A stretch of 6,032 nt of DNA from Bacteroidia bacterium. Lineage in GTDB: Bacteria; Bacteroidota; Bacteroidia; Cytophagales; Cyclobacteriaceae. The stretch is taken from positions 1 to 6,032 of the forward strand of contig JAENVX010000211.1 in the NCBI GenBank assembly GCA_016650355.1. Direction: 5' to 3'. Position numbers and translations under genes: made by a program. Positions 5,318-6,032 of this stretch are shown here, one piece after another. The notes beneath the pieces are model-generated. The model did no database searches, was not told the origin of the DNA, and worked only from the letters and a program-made list of their open reading frames with translations. How positions within the stretch are numbered: the stretch's first letter is position 1; every line of letters begins with the position of its first letter.

Positions 5318-6032
5318 ATGAATGCAGAAAAGAAATCAACGAGTAATACATCGCAAAAAGCCGAACACTATTATAATATTGCCCAACTGCGAACGGAGCT
5401 TTGGACTGAATTAAAACTAAAAGCATATAGCTTAACGAAGAACGGCATTAAACCGGAGCAAGAGGGAGGAAAGGTGAAGATACTTGCCGCCATGAAGACA
5501 TTACGTGAGGTAGAACAGTACTTCGCCTTTCCGGGAAATGATATCCTGGATACACTCACCGGTTTCATCCGTCATGATGAATTTCAAATTCTGAAAAATT
5601 CAATTAAGGAAATACTACGTCTGTTAGTTAGCGAAGATTACCGGCAAGATCCGGATATTTTGTCATTTTCATCGTTGATCAAAAAGAAAGACTATAAGGG
5701 ATCATCAGGCATTAAGTCAAAAAAGCGATATTTTGAAGTTTTGTTTGTCGATAATATTTCTTCACATGAAGAGCAGCAAATCGCAAAGAAGATTTCGGAT
5801 GTACGCGATCCGAAAGAGCCCTTTATTTATCAATTGGTTTTTGCAAAGTCCTTTCAGGATTCGATAATCGCACTAAAGACCAATCCAAACATACAGGCAT
5901 GTATTGTACGAAATGAAATCCCAAACAAATCAAAGAACACAAAAGGCCTGCTGAAATCATTTGTGTTGCACACACTGAATGAAAATTACGAAGAGCATCC
6001 GGAATACGAGTTGGGAATTTTGCTGGGTGAAG
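5318..6032 (+). CDS. N-terminal part of a large protein resembling Orn/Lys/Arg decarboxylase-like PLP enzymes (3' end cut)
   Basis: An ATG at 5318 opens a frame that runs off the right edge, showing 238 residues. After a polar N-terminus the sequence has a helical region (about 17-110) containing LREVEQYFAFPGNDILDTL, then a low-complexity Lys/Ser linker (about 121-137). An alpha/beta section follows that looks receiver- or wing-like: RYFEVLFVDNIS (137-148), FIYQLVFAKSFQDSIIALKTNPNIQACIVR (169-198) and YELGILLGE at the edge. I recognise the FEVLFVD, NPNIQA and REVEQYFAFPG pattern from the N-terminal regions of long Bacteroidota proteins annotated as Orn/Lys/Arg decarboxylases or aminotransferase-class I/II-like enzymes. 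The PLP-binding domain would lie beyond the window, so the catalytic assignment is inference. The gene follows the VOC gene by 88 bases on the same strand. There is no signal peptide or Shine-Dalgarno sequence. A different receiver-like regulatory protein is the main alternative. Confidence 0.7.
   Translation, partial: MNAEKKSTSNTSQKAEHYYNIAQLRTELWTELKLKAYSLTKNGIKPEQEGGKVKILAAMKTLREVEQYFAFPGNDILDTLTGFIRHDEFQILKNSIKEILRLLVSEDYRQDPDILSFSSLIKKKDYKGSSGIKSKKRYFEVLFVDNISSHEEQQIAKKISDVRDPKEPFIYQLVFAKSFQDSIIALKTNPNIQACIVRNEIPNKSKNTKGLLKSFVLHTLNENYEEHPEYELGILLGE

Noticed and set aside
5371..5568. 65-codon minus-strand ORF
   Set aside because: It is the shadow of the longer plus-strand frame from 5318 that continues past the window edge and has recognisable protein sequence.
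1..6032. CRISPR array, tRNA, rRNA, transposase, or phage or defence cassette
   Set aside because: No regularly spaced repeats, no RNA gene signatures and no transposase, integrase or nuclease with intact motifs were seen on either strand.

Overview
The window looks like a chromosomal segment from a member of the Bacteroidota, probably a Cytophagales-type organism. This rests on three things: the protein flavour (a Bacteroidota-type YkuD_2 L,D-transpeptidase with an SQGCPA motif, and a large YcbB-like L,D-transpeptidase), moderate-to-low GC with AT-rich start regions lacking Shine-Dalgarno sequences, and an intergenic palindromic element (GAAGCTTCGGCAGGCAGG) of a kind I associate from memory with this phylum. 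The exact taxon cannot be read from the sequence alone.

Layout. (1) Bases 3-692, plus strand: the 3' part of a YkuD_2-family murein L,D-transpeptidase, cut by the left edge. (2) Bases 712-2568, minus strand: a 618-residue lipoprotein of the YcbB/LdtD class (scaffold, peptidoglycan-binding and YkuD catalytic domains). It converges on gene 1 with a 19-base gap. (3) Bases 2569-3350: a gene-poor stretch of 782 bases holding one plausible small minus-strand ORF (88 codons, unknown function) that reads through the palindromic element, plus a 7-bp perfect hairpin. (4) Bases 3351-4697, plus strand: a class III PLP-dependent aminotransferase closest to 4-aminobutyrate transaminase (GabT). (5) Bases 4698-4751: a 17-codon ORF directly after the gabT stop whose product resembles the start of a PadR regulator, perhaps a remnant. 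(6) Bases 4819-5229, plus strand: a VOC (glyoxalase/bleomycin-resistance fold) protein without the usual metal ligands. (7) Bases 5318 to the right edge, plus strand: the N-terminal 238 residues of a large protein resembling the N-terminal region of Bacteroidota Orn/Lys/Arg decarboxylase-like PLP enzymes.

How the genes may work together. The left third is about peptidoglycan 3-3 cross-linking or remodelling by two unrelated-length L,D-transpeptidases. The right half may concern amino acid, GABA and polyamine metabolism: a basic-amino-acid decarboxylase would feed polyamines, and GabT would take the derived GABA to succinate semialdehyde. That link is inference from proximity. I see no CRISPR array, rRNA, tRNA, intact mobile element or convincing new defence system. 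The most unusual parts are the small ORF containing the repeat and the possible PadR remnant.
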